From Archangium sp. (GTDB lineage Bacteria > Myxococcota > Myxococcia > Myxococcales > Myxococcaceae): 64,000 nucleotides of DNA. Every line of letters starts with the position of its first letter. Within the stretch, counting starts at the first letter, position 1. The DNA is taken from assembly GCA_030681645.1 (NCBI GenBank), contig JAUXRX010000057.1:248001-312000 (forward strand), given 5' to 3'. The notes under the pieces were generated by a model. The model did not search any database and was not told where the DNA came from. It worked only from the letters and a program-made list of their open reading frames with translations. The translations under genes and the position numbers were made by a program. This document shows, one piece after another, positions 9,601 to 17,375 of the stretch.

Positions 9601-9775
9601 TCAAGCTTCTCTCCTTCGCTTCGAGGTGGGCCTTCACCAGGCCGTAGAGGCCGTCGTCGTCGCAGATGGCCAGGGCGCTCAGGCCCAGCTCGGCCGCGCG
9701 GCACACGAGCTCCTCAGGGTGGGACGCACCCTTGAGGAAGCTGTAGTTCGAACGGCAAAGGAGCTCTGCGTACAT
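6653..9775 (-). CDS. dnaE2: error-prone DNA polymerase DnaE2 (ImuC)
   Basis: This 1040-residue C-family polymerase starts with the PHP-type N-terminus (MYAELLCRSNYSFLKGASH). It contains the DnaE palm region with acidic catalytic residues (PPDIDVDFEHARREEVLQY) and ends with an OB-like domain (GLVIVRQRPPTAKGFTF). Length and lack of a long C-terminal extension fit DnaE2 rather than the replicative DnaE1. DnaE2 works with ImuA and ImuB in SOS-induced translesion synthesis. The open frame runs much further upstream, through ImuB, but ATG 9775 gives the canonical N-terminus. The 59-bp gap to imuB holds a class A hairpin repeat. LexA control is inferred from the operator-like site before imuA. Confidence 0.95.
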   Translation of the reverse strand: MYAELLCRSNYSFLKGASHPEELVCRAAELGLSALAICDDDGLYGLVKAHLEAKERSLKLLIASSMTLTFDGLPGPGVVLYAENPAGYAHLSSLISESRLAHPKGEAGIDWQRLATKSDGLIAILARTPEADWPQLHPLAEAYPGRFYVGVSRHLDADDEARVARAQHWATALDVPLLAHNEVHTHTRERQPLQDVLTAIRCGTTVSKAGTLLFPNAERTLKSPAEMLALFPDMPEVVGRTLEVSDACQFSLDQLRYQFSEEALPPGLTPMKYLVQLTEEGLRTRYPEGVPDDVRRQILKEFQLIEALDYPGYFLALWDIVRFARERNILCQGRGSAANSAVCFALGITSIDPVRMGLLFERFLSMERREPPDIDVDFEHARREEVLQYVYEKHGRHRAAMVCEHICFRGRMAAREVGKALGLSLDQVDRLAKAVDFGEDVGAWQLHQAGLSVNDLAVQQTLALARQLVGMPRHLSIHVGGFVITHGDLTTLVPVENGSMEQRTVVQWEKDDLSALNILKVDLLALGMLTVISRCLALIEETTGRAWTMATIPAEDPSVYDMLCDGDSIGTFQVESRAQMNMLPRLKPRCFYDLVVEIAIIRPGPIIGDMVHPYLRRRNGEEAVTYPSPEVRDILSRTLGVPLFQEQAMKLAMVAAGFSAGESDRLRRALTNKRADELLPPFRERFISGAVGRGYSLDFATRCFDSFKGFSAYGFPESHSASFALIAYASSWLKKYYPAAFCAALLDAQPMGFYAPHTLVDDAKRHGVEVRAVDVNASDWTCTLEGWGEGPDFCAPPVEGRMPPQPVLRLGFELVKGLREETGRRLEAARQDGDFASVADVAQRTRMPRHELTRLALAGALNSLCHNRRNALWDIHALGPFDEDDLFFGLPMVADRADFPVMSAAERVSADFETVSLSLESHPVGLLRPQLRKLGAVSAEGLLKVGSGRTAKLGGLVIVRQRPPTAKGFTFLSMEDETGIANVIIEPPLFEKYRREITGTPLLVATGRVERSGKVVNLKVTHLEALIPELPVEPQVHSFR

Positions 9776-9785
9776 GCACTGTGTC

Positions 9786-9830
9786 CTCCCTCTCCCTGCG
9801 AAAGCGGGGAGAGGGCCGGGGTGAGGGGCC
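9786..9830. repeat. class A CTCTCCCC hairpin repeat
   Basis: Full-length copy, inverted relative to the copy at 6605. It fills the intergenic space between imuB and dnaE2 and may attenuate or process the operon transcript. Confidence 0.85.
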
Positions 9831-9834
9831 ACTC

Positions 9835-11412
9835 TCAGTCGAAGACGCCCTGCGCGTAGAAGGCACCGTCCCTTCCGTCGCGGAAGACCCAGAGCTGTCC
9901 GACACCCTCGAGCTGGAGCCGGTAGTAGTCGCGGGAGAACGGATCGGGGCTCCACCACGAGCCGACCAGCCGCTCGGGGCCGGTGAGCGACTCCACCTTG
10001 CGGCGGCGGCCGGCGAGCATGACGGTGACGAGCGCGCCTTCGGTGGAGAGCTCGGCGTTGAGGCGCGAGGGTTCTTTGAAGAGGCGCGGGGGGCGGGTCT
10101 CCAACGTGGGGAGTGAGATGGTGCCGTGTTGTTCTGTCTTCGCTTTTCGTTTCGGCCACGAGCCGGGAGTCCTTTCTCTTTGGGGAGAAGCCCTGTTCGC
10201 CCGCTCCCCGACCCGTTCCCCCGCGGGGGAGAGGGAGACAGACGTTCTTGTCCACGCCTCCTCTGGGCGATGGGTGGCGAGGGGCACGGCCGAAAACAAC
10301 GCCTCTTCCCCCAGCGCCGACTGCAGCCGCGACATCACCACCTCGAGCTCCACCTCCCCCTCGGGCGCGTCGCCCAGCACCAGCTGCCTTCCGTGATCCG
10401 CGCTCGCCTCGTCGACCCGCAGGTGCAGCGTGGTGATGGGCTGGTTCACCGTCAGGTCGGTGAGCCGATGGCGAATGAGCTCGACCAGCAACCGGCTCTC
10501 CGCCGAGGCGCGGGCGAGCACGAGCGGGACCCTGAGCGGCTCTCCCCCCTCGAGCCCCACAGTCACGGTCAACCGCACGGCCGCCCGCTGCCTCCCCTGC
10601 AATCGACCGCACAGCCGATCGACCAACATCTTGAGCGCGAACAACACCGGCTCGAGCGCCTCGGCGGGCCAGTCGAGCTGCACCTGTTCCTCGAGCACCT
10701 CGGGCAGCTCGTCGGGCACGAAGATCGAATCGTCTTCCCCCCGCGACAGCCGCGCCGCCGCCAGGCCCATCGCGCCGAAGCGGCCCACCAACGCCCCCGA
10801 CGGCAGCCCGGCCAGCTCACCCAGGGTGGACAGGCCCAGCGCCCGAAACGGCCCGGCCGAGCCCTCACCCAGCCAGCCTTCCTCGAGCGCGAGCAAGGGC
10901 AGCTTCGCCACCTGCGGCCCACCCCGCACCGGGAGCACCTGCACCGAGTCCATCGTCCACCGGCCCAGCGCCTGGGTGGAGAACCGCTCTGAGCCGACGA
11001 CGCAGCGCCCCCTGAAGCCCAGCCCCCGGCAGGCGCCCAGCACCCGCTCGGCCCAGCGCGCCTCGGTGCCACTCAACGGCGACGCCGACGCGTCGAGCCA
11101 CAGCCCCTCGGGCGCGTCGCGCTGGAAGCCCGGCGCGAGCGGCAGCAGCGTCTCGCCCAGCGACGCGAGCGCCTTCGCCTCGAGCTCGGGCTCGAAGCGC
11201 AGCCGCACCAGCGATGGCTCGAGGGCCATGGCCGAGGCGACGGTCATGCCCGGGCGAACGCCCCGCTTGAGCGCCGCGCCCGAGGCGAAGCGCACCCGCT
11301 GGCTACCCTTCTCATCGGCATGGAGCACCAGCGGCCGGCCCGCGAGCGAGGGTTGCTCGAGCACGCGGCGCTGCACGGGGAAGCGGGGAAGAAAGAGGTA
11401 GCCCAGGCGCAT
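9835..11412 (-). CDS. imuB: ImuB, catalytically inactive Y-family polymerase-like protein
   Basis: This 525-residue protein has a DinB/UmuC-like architecture (GYLFLPRFPVQRR at the N-terminus, RPGMTVASAMALEP, the helix-hairpin-helix region ALGLSTLGELAGLPSGALVGRFG). ImuB proteins lack the catalytic acidic triad and act as the beta-clamp-binding scaffold for ImuA and DnaE2. The C-terminal Trp-rich region (GSWWSPDPFSRDYYRLQLEG) is typical of the family. Residues about 394-405 (SVSLSPAGERVGER) are the translation of a class A hairpin repeat at 10196-10233, inserted in frame in a variable linker, with a Lys/Arg-rich stretch after it. It is separated from imuA by 3 bp, so it is cotranscribed. Confidence 0.9.
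   Translation of the reverse strand: MRLGYLFLPRFPVQRRVLEQPSLAGRPLVLHADEKGSQRVRFASGAALKRGVRPGMTVASAMALEPSLVRLRFEPELEAKALASLGETLLPLAPGFQRDAPEGLWLDASASPLSGTEARWAERVLGACRGLGFRGRCVVGSERFSTQALGRWTMDSVQVLPVRGGPQVAKLPLLALEEGWLGEGSAGPFRALGLSTLGELAGLPSGALVGRFGAMGLAAARLSRGEDDSIFVPDELPEVLEEQVQLDWPAEALEPVLFALKMLVDRLCGRLQGRQRAAVRLTVTVGLEGGEPLRVPLVLARASAESRLLVELIRHRLTDLTVNQPITTLHLRVDEASADHGRQLVLGDAPEGEVELEVVMSRLQSALGEEALFSAVPLATHRPEEAWTRTSVSLSPAGERVGERANRASPQRERTPGSWPKRKAKTEQHGTISLPTLETRPPRLFKEPSRLNAELSTEGALVTVMLAGRRRKVESLTGPERLVGSWWSPDPFSRDYYRLQLEGVGQLWVFRDGRDGAFYAQGVFD
10196..10233. repeat. class A hairpin repeat inside imuB
   Basis: A diverged copy (ctccccgacccg with a gggggagaggg arm) lies within the imuB reading frame and keeps it open, encoding SLSPAGERVGER. 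Confidence 0.7.
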
Positions 11413-11415
11413 GGC

Positions 11416-12351
11416 TCAGTGCCGTTGGAGCGGGAGTGTGAGGGGACTGTCGCGACCGGGTCTTCCCCACGTCATGGGGTACCCGTCACGAAGGAGGTTC
11501 TTCTTCGGGCGCTGCAACGAATCGAGGGGCAACACCGGGTGCACCTCAGGCGCAGGCCAGGGCCGCGCGAGTCGGCGCCCCCGCAGCGGCTTCCCCCGGA
11601 GCACGGCGTGGCGGCCATGCGGCGCGTCGATCTGAAAGGTCGGGGAGATCGAGTCGGCGTCAGGACCGAGCGGAGTCGAGGCACTTCTGGCCAACCCGTT
11701 CACCCCGAGCGGAGTCGAGGGGCCACTGCGTCCGCTCGTGCGCACCACCTCGAGCGACCGCACCCCGCCCGCTGGCCCCTCACCCCGGCCCTCTCCCCGC
11801 TGGCGCAGGGAGAGGGAGGCACCAGCCTGCCGCAGCATCAGCCGAACGAAGCCCTGCCCCGGCGCGGTGGCCGAGGTGATCAGCACCAGCAACGAGCCCC
11901 CCGTGCGCGCGGCGTCGAGCAGCTTCTTCGCGTCGGTCATGCCCAGCTGCACGCCGGTATGGGTGACGTCGAGCACCACGCAGGTGAACGCGCCGCTGCG
12001 CAGCAGCTGCATCGCCGTCCACACCAGCTGCCCCGGCGCCTTCGGCCGGGCGATCAGCAGCCGCTCGAGCGACACGCCCATCGCGGCCGCCGCGGGTGGG
12101 TACAGCTCAGAGGGCCCATCGACCCAGGCCGAGAGCCGCTTCTCACGCCCGGCGGCGGCGACCAGGGACAGCGCGATGGTGGTGCGCCCCGACGCCTCTT
12201 CCCCGCACAGCTCGACCCCGCTGCCGAGGCGGAAGGCGCCGAAGGCGTCCAGCGCCTCGACCCCCGTGCGCAGGGCCATCACCAGCTCGCGCGGCTGTGC
12301 CTCGAGCTTGCGGATCTTCTCTCTGAGCTGCTCCACCACTGCAGTCGACAT
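11416..12351 (-). CDS. imuA: ImuA, RecA-like mutasome accessory protein
   Basis: This 311-residue protein begins STAVVEQLREKIRKLEA and has a RecA/SulA-like core: a degenerate Walker A (GEEASGRTT, about residues 50-58, Arg in place of Lys), a hydrophobic strand AFTCVVLDVTHTG and LLVLITSATAPGQGF. ImuA acts with ImuB and DnaE2 in damage-induced mutagenesis. Two different dispersed repeats are read in frame: a class A hairpin (residues about 178-192, SLSLRQRGEGRGEGP) and a class B element (about 210-229, STPLGVNGLARSASTPLG). They sit where a variable linker would be, and the C-terminal tail resumes afterwards. It is first gene of the imuA-imuB-dnaE2 operon with a LexA-box-like site 25 bp upstream. 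Confidence 0.85.
   Translation of the reverse strand: MSTAVVEQLREKIRKLEAQPRELVMALRTGVEALDAFGAFRLGSGVELCGEEASGRTTIALSLVAAAGREKRLSAWVDGPSELYPPAAAAMGVSLERLLIARPKAPGQLVWTAMQLLRSGAFTCVVLDVTHTGVQLGMTDAKKLLDAARTGGSLLVLITSATAPGQGFVRLMLRQAGASLSLRQRGEGRGEGPAGGVRSLEVVRTSGRSGPSTPLGVNGLARSASTPLGPDADSISPTFQIDAPHGRHAVLRGKPLRGRRLARPWPAPEVHPVLPLDSLQRPKKNLLRDGYPMTWGRPGRDSPLTLPLQRH
11664..11722. repeat. class B GAGCGGAGTCGAGG repeat inside imuA
   Basis: Two tandem copies of ccgagcggagtcgagg (11666-11681 and within 11698-11722) in the imuA frame. The same unit occurs as inverted pairs at 26220-26303 and 38423-38485. Confidence 0.8.
11775..11818. repeat. class A hairpin repeat inside imuA
   Basis: Near-perfect full-length copy, read in frame by imuA without a stop codon. 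Confidence 0.85.
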
Positions 12352-12375
12352 GGCTATCTCCCGCTGGATCCATCA

Positions 12376-12391
12376 CTGAACACGCGTGTAG
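12376..12391 (-). promoter_or_regulatory. putative LexA box upstream of imuA
   Basis: On the minus strand this reads CTACACGCGTGTTCAG. It fits the consensus I recall for Myxococcus LexA, CTRHAMRYBYGTTCAGS, at all of its first 16 positions; the seventeenth (12375) is T instead of G/C. It lies 25 bp before the imuA ATG, where a repressor would block transcription of the mutasome operon. The consensus is recalled from memory rather than searched. Confidence 0.6.
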
Positions 12392-12955
12392 TATCAAGAG
12401 GGACTGACAAGTGCGGGAAACCGCGGCAAATCGGCCTCAGCGCGATCCGGCACCCGCCGGCCGGTGGCCCCTCATTCTTCGCGACTGCTGACTTGAGCTG
12501 TGCCACCAGAGTCCCGCAGCGGCAGGGCTAGCCAGGCCTCTTGGGATCGGCAGTCGAAGATGGCCACGAGCACACGCCAAGAACTCGCGCCGGAACACCG
12601 CCCACACTGCCTGCCGACATGCATGCACCACGCATTGAATACATGCGAACACTTGCGCCGACTAAATTATGCAACTCGGCTCTTGGGCATCGACTCCGCA
12701 GACCAAACCCGCGCTCTCCAACAACATACACACAGCAGCACACGAACACACCGTTGCACACATTGACAGAGTCAGCAGTCGGGACTATCCGGTCAGCATG
12801 GGGCCTCTGCTTGTCAAGATAGGGAAACGAGAAGGGCTCACCGCATTCTCAGAGTCGTTCCTGGGCGGGATGACAAGACTGACATTCAACGGTGCAAATG
12901 GAGGCGAGACGCTCTGGGGGCTTCAGGGCACAGAGGTGAGGCGAAGGAAGGCGCG
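12392..12955. other. intergenic region, lower GC, no recognisable gene
   Basis: About 560 bp between the divergent imuA operon and the lipoprotein gene. It is visibly poorer in GC than the surroundings (for example acacacagcagcacacgaacacaccg). Short frames exist on both strands but none has convincing codon usage, a Shine-Dalgarno or a recognisable product. A good ribosome binding site (aaggaag, about 12944-12950) for the next gene is at its end. Confidence 0.5.
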
Positions 12956-14035
12956 GTGAAGCCTTATTGGCTTCTGGCGGTTCTCTGCTCCTGCGGCGCC
13001 TGCCCAAGGTCAGACAAAATCGACTTGCCTCTCGGCCGCGTCGTGATCGACGATGCAGGCAGAGACTTGGATGCAGGTTGGGACGCAGGCACGCTGGATT
13101 CTGGCGTGCTATGCAGTCAACCACGAACGCCCCACATCGACTTTCGTCCCTCTGGAATTCCAACCAACTGGAGCGCACCGCAAAGTCGTGGCCATCGACA
13201 GGGCGCGTTCTACGGCGGTTCACCGCAAAGACAGATCGCCTATCGCGAGTTCTACGCTGAAGGCAGTGCAATCACGTCCAAAGACTCGATCATCAACCTC
13301 GACACAATCGTTGTCACAGACAACGACGGGAGCATTTGTGGTGGACTCCTCGGCACTAGCGGCATCGTTCAACTCGCCATCCAATTTCCAGATGCGGGCG
13401 TGTTTGCCCCAGAGTTGAATGGGCATTGTGCTGGGTACCAGAACGGCTGGTGGCTCACGCGCGCCGATCGCCGCCTGAAGCGCGGACGACATGGCTCTGC
13501 GCCTGATTGGGTCAGTGACAGGGACGTCGACCCGCTCGACATAGGCGCCGACGGCACAGTGTTAGCCCTGCACTGGCCCGGAGGGGAATCGCCGAAGAAC
13601 TATCTCTACCCAGACGAACAACTCCTACCGCCTCTCTACGATGGCGGCTATACCAATGCACAACAGTTGGCGAGCCGCGCCTCCGTGACTGGCGTCGCGA
13701 TTACTGAAGAAGGCTCGAAAGTCCCTGTTCGATGGGTGAACGGCCAGATTGTTCGCCTGCCTACACCCTTCGTCCCTGAAGGCTCTTTCATGTATGCACT
13801 GGGACCCGACGGCAGGGCGTGCGGACAGCTCCGTGCAGGGAGCTACTGGCCGGTCGTCGCATGGAGCGCACAGAACGAGTATGCCGACCTGACTGACTTG
13901 GCTTCAGATGGCGGAATCCAAATCGTGAACTGCCTGAGCGTGCTCGCTGACGACTGGTTTACGGTTGCCTACAAGGACCAACTGGATACCCCCTTGGTAG
14001 GGTTTATCCGCGTTCAGTGGGATTGCCCCGACTGA
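12956..14035 (+). CDS. putative lipoprotein, hypothetical
   Basis: This 359-residue protein has a short hydrophobic N-terminus with a lipobox-like end (LLAVLCSCGAC), then an Asp/Gly-rich secreted-type sequence (DDAGRDLDAGWDAGTLDSG) typical of myxobacterial lipoproteins. Weakly repetitive segments (VPVRWVNGQIVRLPTPF, IGADGTVLALHWPGG, LGPDGRACGQL) recall HAF-type beta-propeller repeats, but the assignment is tentative. GTG 12956 follows a Shine-Dalgarno aaggaag. Codon choice is less GC3-biased than in neighbouring genes, suggesting recent transfer. Its last 23 nt before the divergent tail (13967-13989) recur exactly at 15766-15788, beyond the transposase remnants. Confidence 0.6.
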   Translation: MKPYWLLAVLCSCGACPRSDKIDLPLGRVVIDDAGRDLDAGWDAGTLDSGVLCSQPRTPHIDFRPSGIPTNWSAPQSRGHRQGAFYGGSPQRQIAYREFYAEGSAITSKDSIINLDTIVVTDNDGSICGGLLGTSGIVQLAIQFPDAGVFAPELNGHCAGYQNGWWLTRADRRLKRGRHGSAPDWVSDRDVDPLDIGADGTVLALHWPGGESPKNYLYPDEQLLPPLYDGGYTNAQQLASRASVTGVAITEEGSKVPVRWVNGQIVRLPTPFVPEGSFMYALGPDGRACGQLRAGSYWPVVAWSAQNEYADLTDLASDGGIQIVNCLSVLADDWFTVAYKDQLDTPLVGFIRVQWDCPD

Positions 14036-14106
14036 TGGTCGAGCTGGGCAACCGATGCACGGGCCGGTGCTTGAGGTCGACGCGATCGCCTGCATGAGGT
14101 TGCCGG

Positions 14107-14310
14107 ATGGCGACAGCGACGAGGCAGCAAGCAGGACGGTCAGCAGGGGAACTGCGGTGGGCGCGAGTGGAGGTGGTGAGGGACGAGCCCGCCGTGCGAG
14201 ACACCCCGGTGGTAGTGCGCGTGGGCGAGTTCCGCGTGGAGGTGTCGGGCGAGTTCTCGACCGAGACGTTGGCGGCAGTGCTGGACGTGCTCGAGGGCCT
14301 GAAGCGGTGA
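14107..14310 (+). pseudogene. tnpA: IS66 accessory protein TnpA, C-terminal fragment
   Basis: The 67-residue frame ends VVVRVGEFRVEVSGEFSTET followed by LAAVLDVLEGLKR, which resembles the C-terminal part of IS66-family TnpA/OrfA. The normal helix-turn-helix N-terminus is missing. The stop overlaps the TnpB remnant by GTGA, as in intact IS66 elements. Confidence 0.55.
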
Positions 14311-14480
14311 TTCCGCGCGGCGTGGAGGTCTTCGTGGCCTGGAGCCCATCGACTTGAGGTGGAGCTTCGACCGCCTGGCAGGCCTCGTCGTCGAGCGGCT
14401 CGGGCGCGAGCCGCGCAGCCGAGCGCTCTTCGTCTTCTTCGGGAAGCGGCACGGCGGTGAAGGTGCTCTTCTTCGATGTC
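14307..14480 (+). pseudogene. tnpB: IS66 TnpB (Orf2) fragment with frameshifts
   Basis: It starts VIPRGVEVFVA in frame with GTG 14307, then shifts frame at about 14339 (EPIDLRWSFDRLAGLV, ALFVFFGKR) and again at about 14457 (KVLFFD). These pieces in order match the N-terminal half of IS66 TnpB (RKGFDGLAALV, FVFRGKR, KVLW in intact copies). Two frameshifts and loss of the C-terminal half make it non-functional. It then runs straight into IS21-like sequence. Confidence 0.6.
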
Positions 14481-15175
14481 ACCACCGACGTGACCGAGAT
14501 CCACGGGCGTACCCCGGCGCGTGAGCGGCTTCGTCATGGCGCTGTGCCACTCGCGGTACCTGTACCTCGAATTCTGTCTGAGCCAGTCTTTGGGCAGCCT
14601 GCTCCGGAGGATGGAACACGGGCTGCGCTTCTTCGGCGGCACGACGCACGTCGACATCTTCGACAACATGAAGACGGTGGTGCTGCAGCACAACCACAAG
14701 GGCACGCTCTTCAACACGGGCTTTCTTTCGTACGCGGCCAGCCGCGGCTTCGCGGTGAAGGCCTGCAACGTGAAGGCGGGCAACGAGAAGGGGCGCGTCG
14801 AGCGCCCCATCGGCTTCGTGCGCGAACGCTTCTGGCCAGGGCGCCGCTTCGCAGACCTGATGGATCTGAACTCCCAGGCCATGCAGTGGCGCGACGACTT
14901 CGCGAACAACCGGGTGCACGAAGAGACGGGCAAGGTGCCGGCGCTCGTCTTCGAGCACACCGAGAAGGCAGCGCTGAACCCGCTGCCCACTACCGCCTTC
15001 AACACCGACGAGGTGGAGGGCGGCATCACGGTGACGAAGTCCTTCCGCGTGCGCTTCGACAAGAACCTCTACTCGGTGCCGCCCACGCTCGTGTCGCAGC
15101 GAGTCGTCGTGCGCGCCGATGACGCGCGGGTCTGCATCTTTCTCGGGGACAAGGAGATCGCCACGCACGCTCGGC
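14478..15175 (+). pseudogene. istA: IS21-family transposase IstA, internal/C-terminal fragment
   Basis: From 14521 the frame reads VSGFVMALCHSRYLYLEF, GLRFFGGTTHVDIFDNMKT and KACNVKAGNEKGRVERPIGF, the integrase-core (DDE) motifs of IS21 IstA with the second Asp in FDNMK and the Glu in the KGRVERP region. A possible first acidic motif (DVTEI, about 14486) is out of frame. The C-terminal part (FRVRFDKNLYSVPPTLVSQR) ends abruptly at GDKEIATHAR, about 15172, where IS1182-like sequence begins. The N-terminal DNA-binding part and istB are absent. Confidence 0.7.
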
Positions 15176-15719
15176 GCTCGACGTGCTCTTCATCGACCGG
15201 GCCTACCTCAACAGTAGCCTCACCGAGGACGTGAACCGTCGCGGCGGCCTCATCGTGTGCAAGCCATGGCGGGGTGCTGGCATGCGGCCTGGCCTCTTCG
15301 GCAAACGCGACTTCAACGTGAACGTCCGCGACGGAACCATCACGTGCCCGATGGGCGAAGTGGAGCCGTTTGAGCCCGGCGCAGTCGTGCACTTCGACCC
15401 AGAGGCCTGCGGGCCGTGCGCGATGCGCGCGAACTGCACCCAAGCCGCCTCCGGGAAGGGGCGCTCCGTGACGATGGGCGATGACGAGCCACTTCAGAAG
15501 AAGCTCCGCACGCTGCAGCAGACGCGGGCTGGCCGCGAGACCCTGCGTGAGCGCGTCGCAGTCGAGCACCGCCTCGCGCATCTCGCGAACCGGCAGGGTC
15601 CCAAGGCTCGCTACCGCGGCACCCGTCGAAACACCTTCGACCTCAGGCGGCTGTCCGCCATCCAGAATCTCGAGACCATCGCCCGCCGCGAGCGCCAGGG
15701 TGGGCTTCGCGCCGCGTGA
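15174..15719 (+). pseudogene. IS1182-like transposase, C-terminal fragment
   Basis: The frame ALDVLFIDRAYLNSS, then CPMGEVEPFEPG, CGPCAMRANCTQA, GRETLRERVAVEHRLAHL and ARYRGTRRNTFDLRRL matches the C-terminal half of IS1182-type DDE transposases (Cys cluster, then the RVAVEH Glu region). It is joined to the IstA fragment without an intervening terminal repeat and has no N-terminal half, so it is a remnant. Confidence 0.7.
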
Positions 15720-16040
15720 ACAAACCTGTTCGGTGCTCTAGGGCCGATGGCAGAGCATGCGGACAGCCTACAAGGACCAACTGGATACTCCTGGCAGCGT
15801 TGTCCGTGTTCAGTTGGGGTTGCCCCGACTGACGCGGCAGTCGAACGTTGGCGAAGCGCACGGGTTCGCGAAACTGGCACGCCGACCACCGAGTGATTCT
15901 GCGTCCGAACATTATGTCCACACCCATAATGTCACTCGTAGTCATCCGCCTCGAGGACCTGGTGCCGCGTTGATGAGACCTCCATTCACCTACGTGCCGG
16001 TTCACGTTTCTCAACGGTAGCGCCGACCGCGACCGTTACG
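15720..16040. other. intergenic region with decayed gene copy and a small palindrome
   Basis: It holds the duplicated 3' end of the 12956 lipoprotein gene (15766-15836) and, at 15910-15931, a 7-bp inverted repeat (cattatg / cataatg, 8-nt spacer) about 110 bp upstream of the kinase start that could be an operator. No other coding sequence is apparent. Confidence 0.5.
15766..15836 (+). pseudogene. decayed copy of the lipoprotein gene 3' end
   Basis: It encodes AYKDQLDTPGSVVRVQLGLP, against AYKDQLDTPLVGFIRVQWDCPD at the end of the gene at 12956. The first 23 nt (15766-15788) are identical to 13967-13989. The two copies flank the IS66/IS21/IS1182 remnants. This indicates a former tandem paralogue whose body was lost around the insertions. 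Confidence 0.7.
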
Positions 16041-17240
16041 ATGCCGGCCATGGGCGACACGCTGTCCGGCCAGACACAGATCAGTGATGCGACGAAGTCT
16101 CAGGCGCTCACGCAGGCCGGCGGTCCCGCCCGAACGACCGTGTTGCCCCGCGTGGACTGGGAAGGCCCTACCCCGAAGGTGAACCCCTCGCAGCGCCACC
16201 GCTTCGAAGAGCTGGGGCTGCTCGGCGAGGGCGGCATGGGCGAGGTGGTGCTGGCGCAGGATCACGACATCGAGCGCAAGGTGGCGCTCAAGCGGCTGCC
16301 CGAGAACTGCGACCTGGGCCGCGTGCTGCGCTTCGTCGAGGAGATCCGCACCGTCGGCCAGCTCGAGCACCCGAACATCGTGCCGGTGCACGACGTGGGG
16401 GTCGACTCGGCGGGGCGGTACTACTTCGTGATGAAGCACCTCCACGGCGAGACGCTGGAGGCGATCATCAACCGGCTGCGTGACGGCGACGCCGCGGCAC
16501 ACGGGCGCTTCACCATGCCGGTGCGGCTGCAGATCATGCTCAGCGTGATGAACGCGCTCGCGTACGCGCACCGGCAGGGCTTCATTCACCGCGATCTGAA
16601 GCCGGCGAACATCATGGTGGGGCCGTACGGCGAAGTGACGGTGATGGACTGGGGCCTGGCCAAGCGCATTCGCGCGCCGGAGAAAGACGTGGGCGCGGCG
16701 ATCAGCGGTCCGCGCGAAGGTACGGCGCTGCAGACGCAGCTCGGCGCGATCATGGGCACGCCGCTCTACATGTCGCCCGAGCAGGCCCGCGGCGCGAACG
16801 ACACGCTCGACGAGCGCAGCGATCTCTACGCGCTGTCGGTGGTGTTCCACGAGTTCCTGCACCTCGAGCACTACCTGAAGGGCCGCGGAGACATCCAGGC
16901 CGTGCTGGAGGGCGTGAAGACGGTAGACCCGGTGTTCCACATCGCCACCCTCAAGGGGCGGCAGTACCAGGTGCCCGCCGAGCTCGACTGGTTTCTGGTG
17001 AAGGGCTTCAAGAAGGAGCCGGCTGAGCGTTACGCCTCGGTCGAAGAGATGACCGACGAGCTGCAGCGGATCATTCGCGGTGAGTGCCGGGTGCAGTGCA
17101 AACGCACCTTCGTGAAACGAATGGTGGGCGAGGCGGGGAAGTTCACCGACGAGCGGCCGGTGCTGCTGATCGTCGGAGGCACCGCGGTGCTCTCGCTGTT
17201 CCTGGCGGCGATCGTGAAGTCGATCCTCGTCTTCATGTAG
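16041..17240 (+). CDS. serine/threonine protein kinase with C-terminal membrane anchor
   Basis: This 399-residue protein has a kinase domain at about residues 58-350: glycine loop GLLGEGGMGEVVLA, catalytic Lys in KVALKRL, catalytic loop HRDLKPANIM, DWG instead of DFG (common in bacterial Pkn kinases) and activation-segment end GTPLYMSPEQARG. A single hydrophobic segment near the C-terminus (PVLLIVGGTAVLSLFLAAIV) would anchor it in the inner membrane with the kinase in the cytoplasm. ATG 16041 and ATG 16050 are both possible starts. Substrate unknown. It is followed by a strong terminator at 17376. Confidence 0.9.
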   Translation: MPAMGDTLSGQTQISDATKSQALTQAGGPARTTVLPRVDWEGPTPKVNPSQRHRFEELGLLGEGGMGEVVLAQDHDIERKVALKRLPENCDLGRVLRFVEEIRTVGQLEHPNIVPVHDVGVDSAGRYYFVMKHLHGETLEAIINRLRDGDAAAHGRFTMPVRLQIMLSVMNALAYAHRQGFIHRDLKPANIMVGPYGEVTVMDWGLAKRIRAPEKDVGAAISGPREGTALQTQLGAIMGTPLYMSPEQARGANDTLDERSDLYALSVVFHEFLHLEHYLKGRGDIQAVLEGVKTVDPVFHIATLKGRQYQVPAELDWFLVKGFKKEPAERYASVEEMTDELQRIIRGECRVQCKRTFVKRMVGEAGKFTDERPVLLIVGGTAVLSLFLAAIVKSILVFM

Positions 17241-17375
17241 CTGTCAGGTTCCGTCTGCAGCGCTCGTCTCGAGGGGCATGACTTCCTCGACCTTCCAGTT
17301 TCGTCATCAGCTTCACCGCCGGTTGAGCCTTCGTCTGCCCACTCTCTGAAGCCATTCCCGACGAGGGAACTTCGA

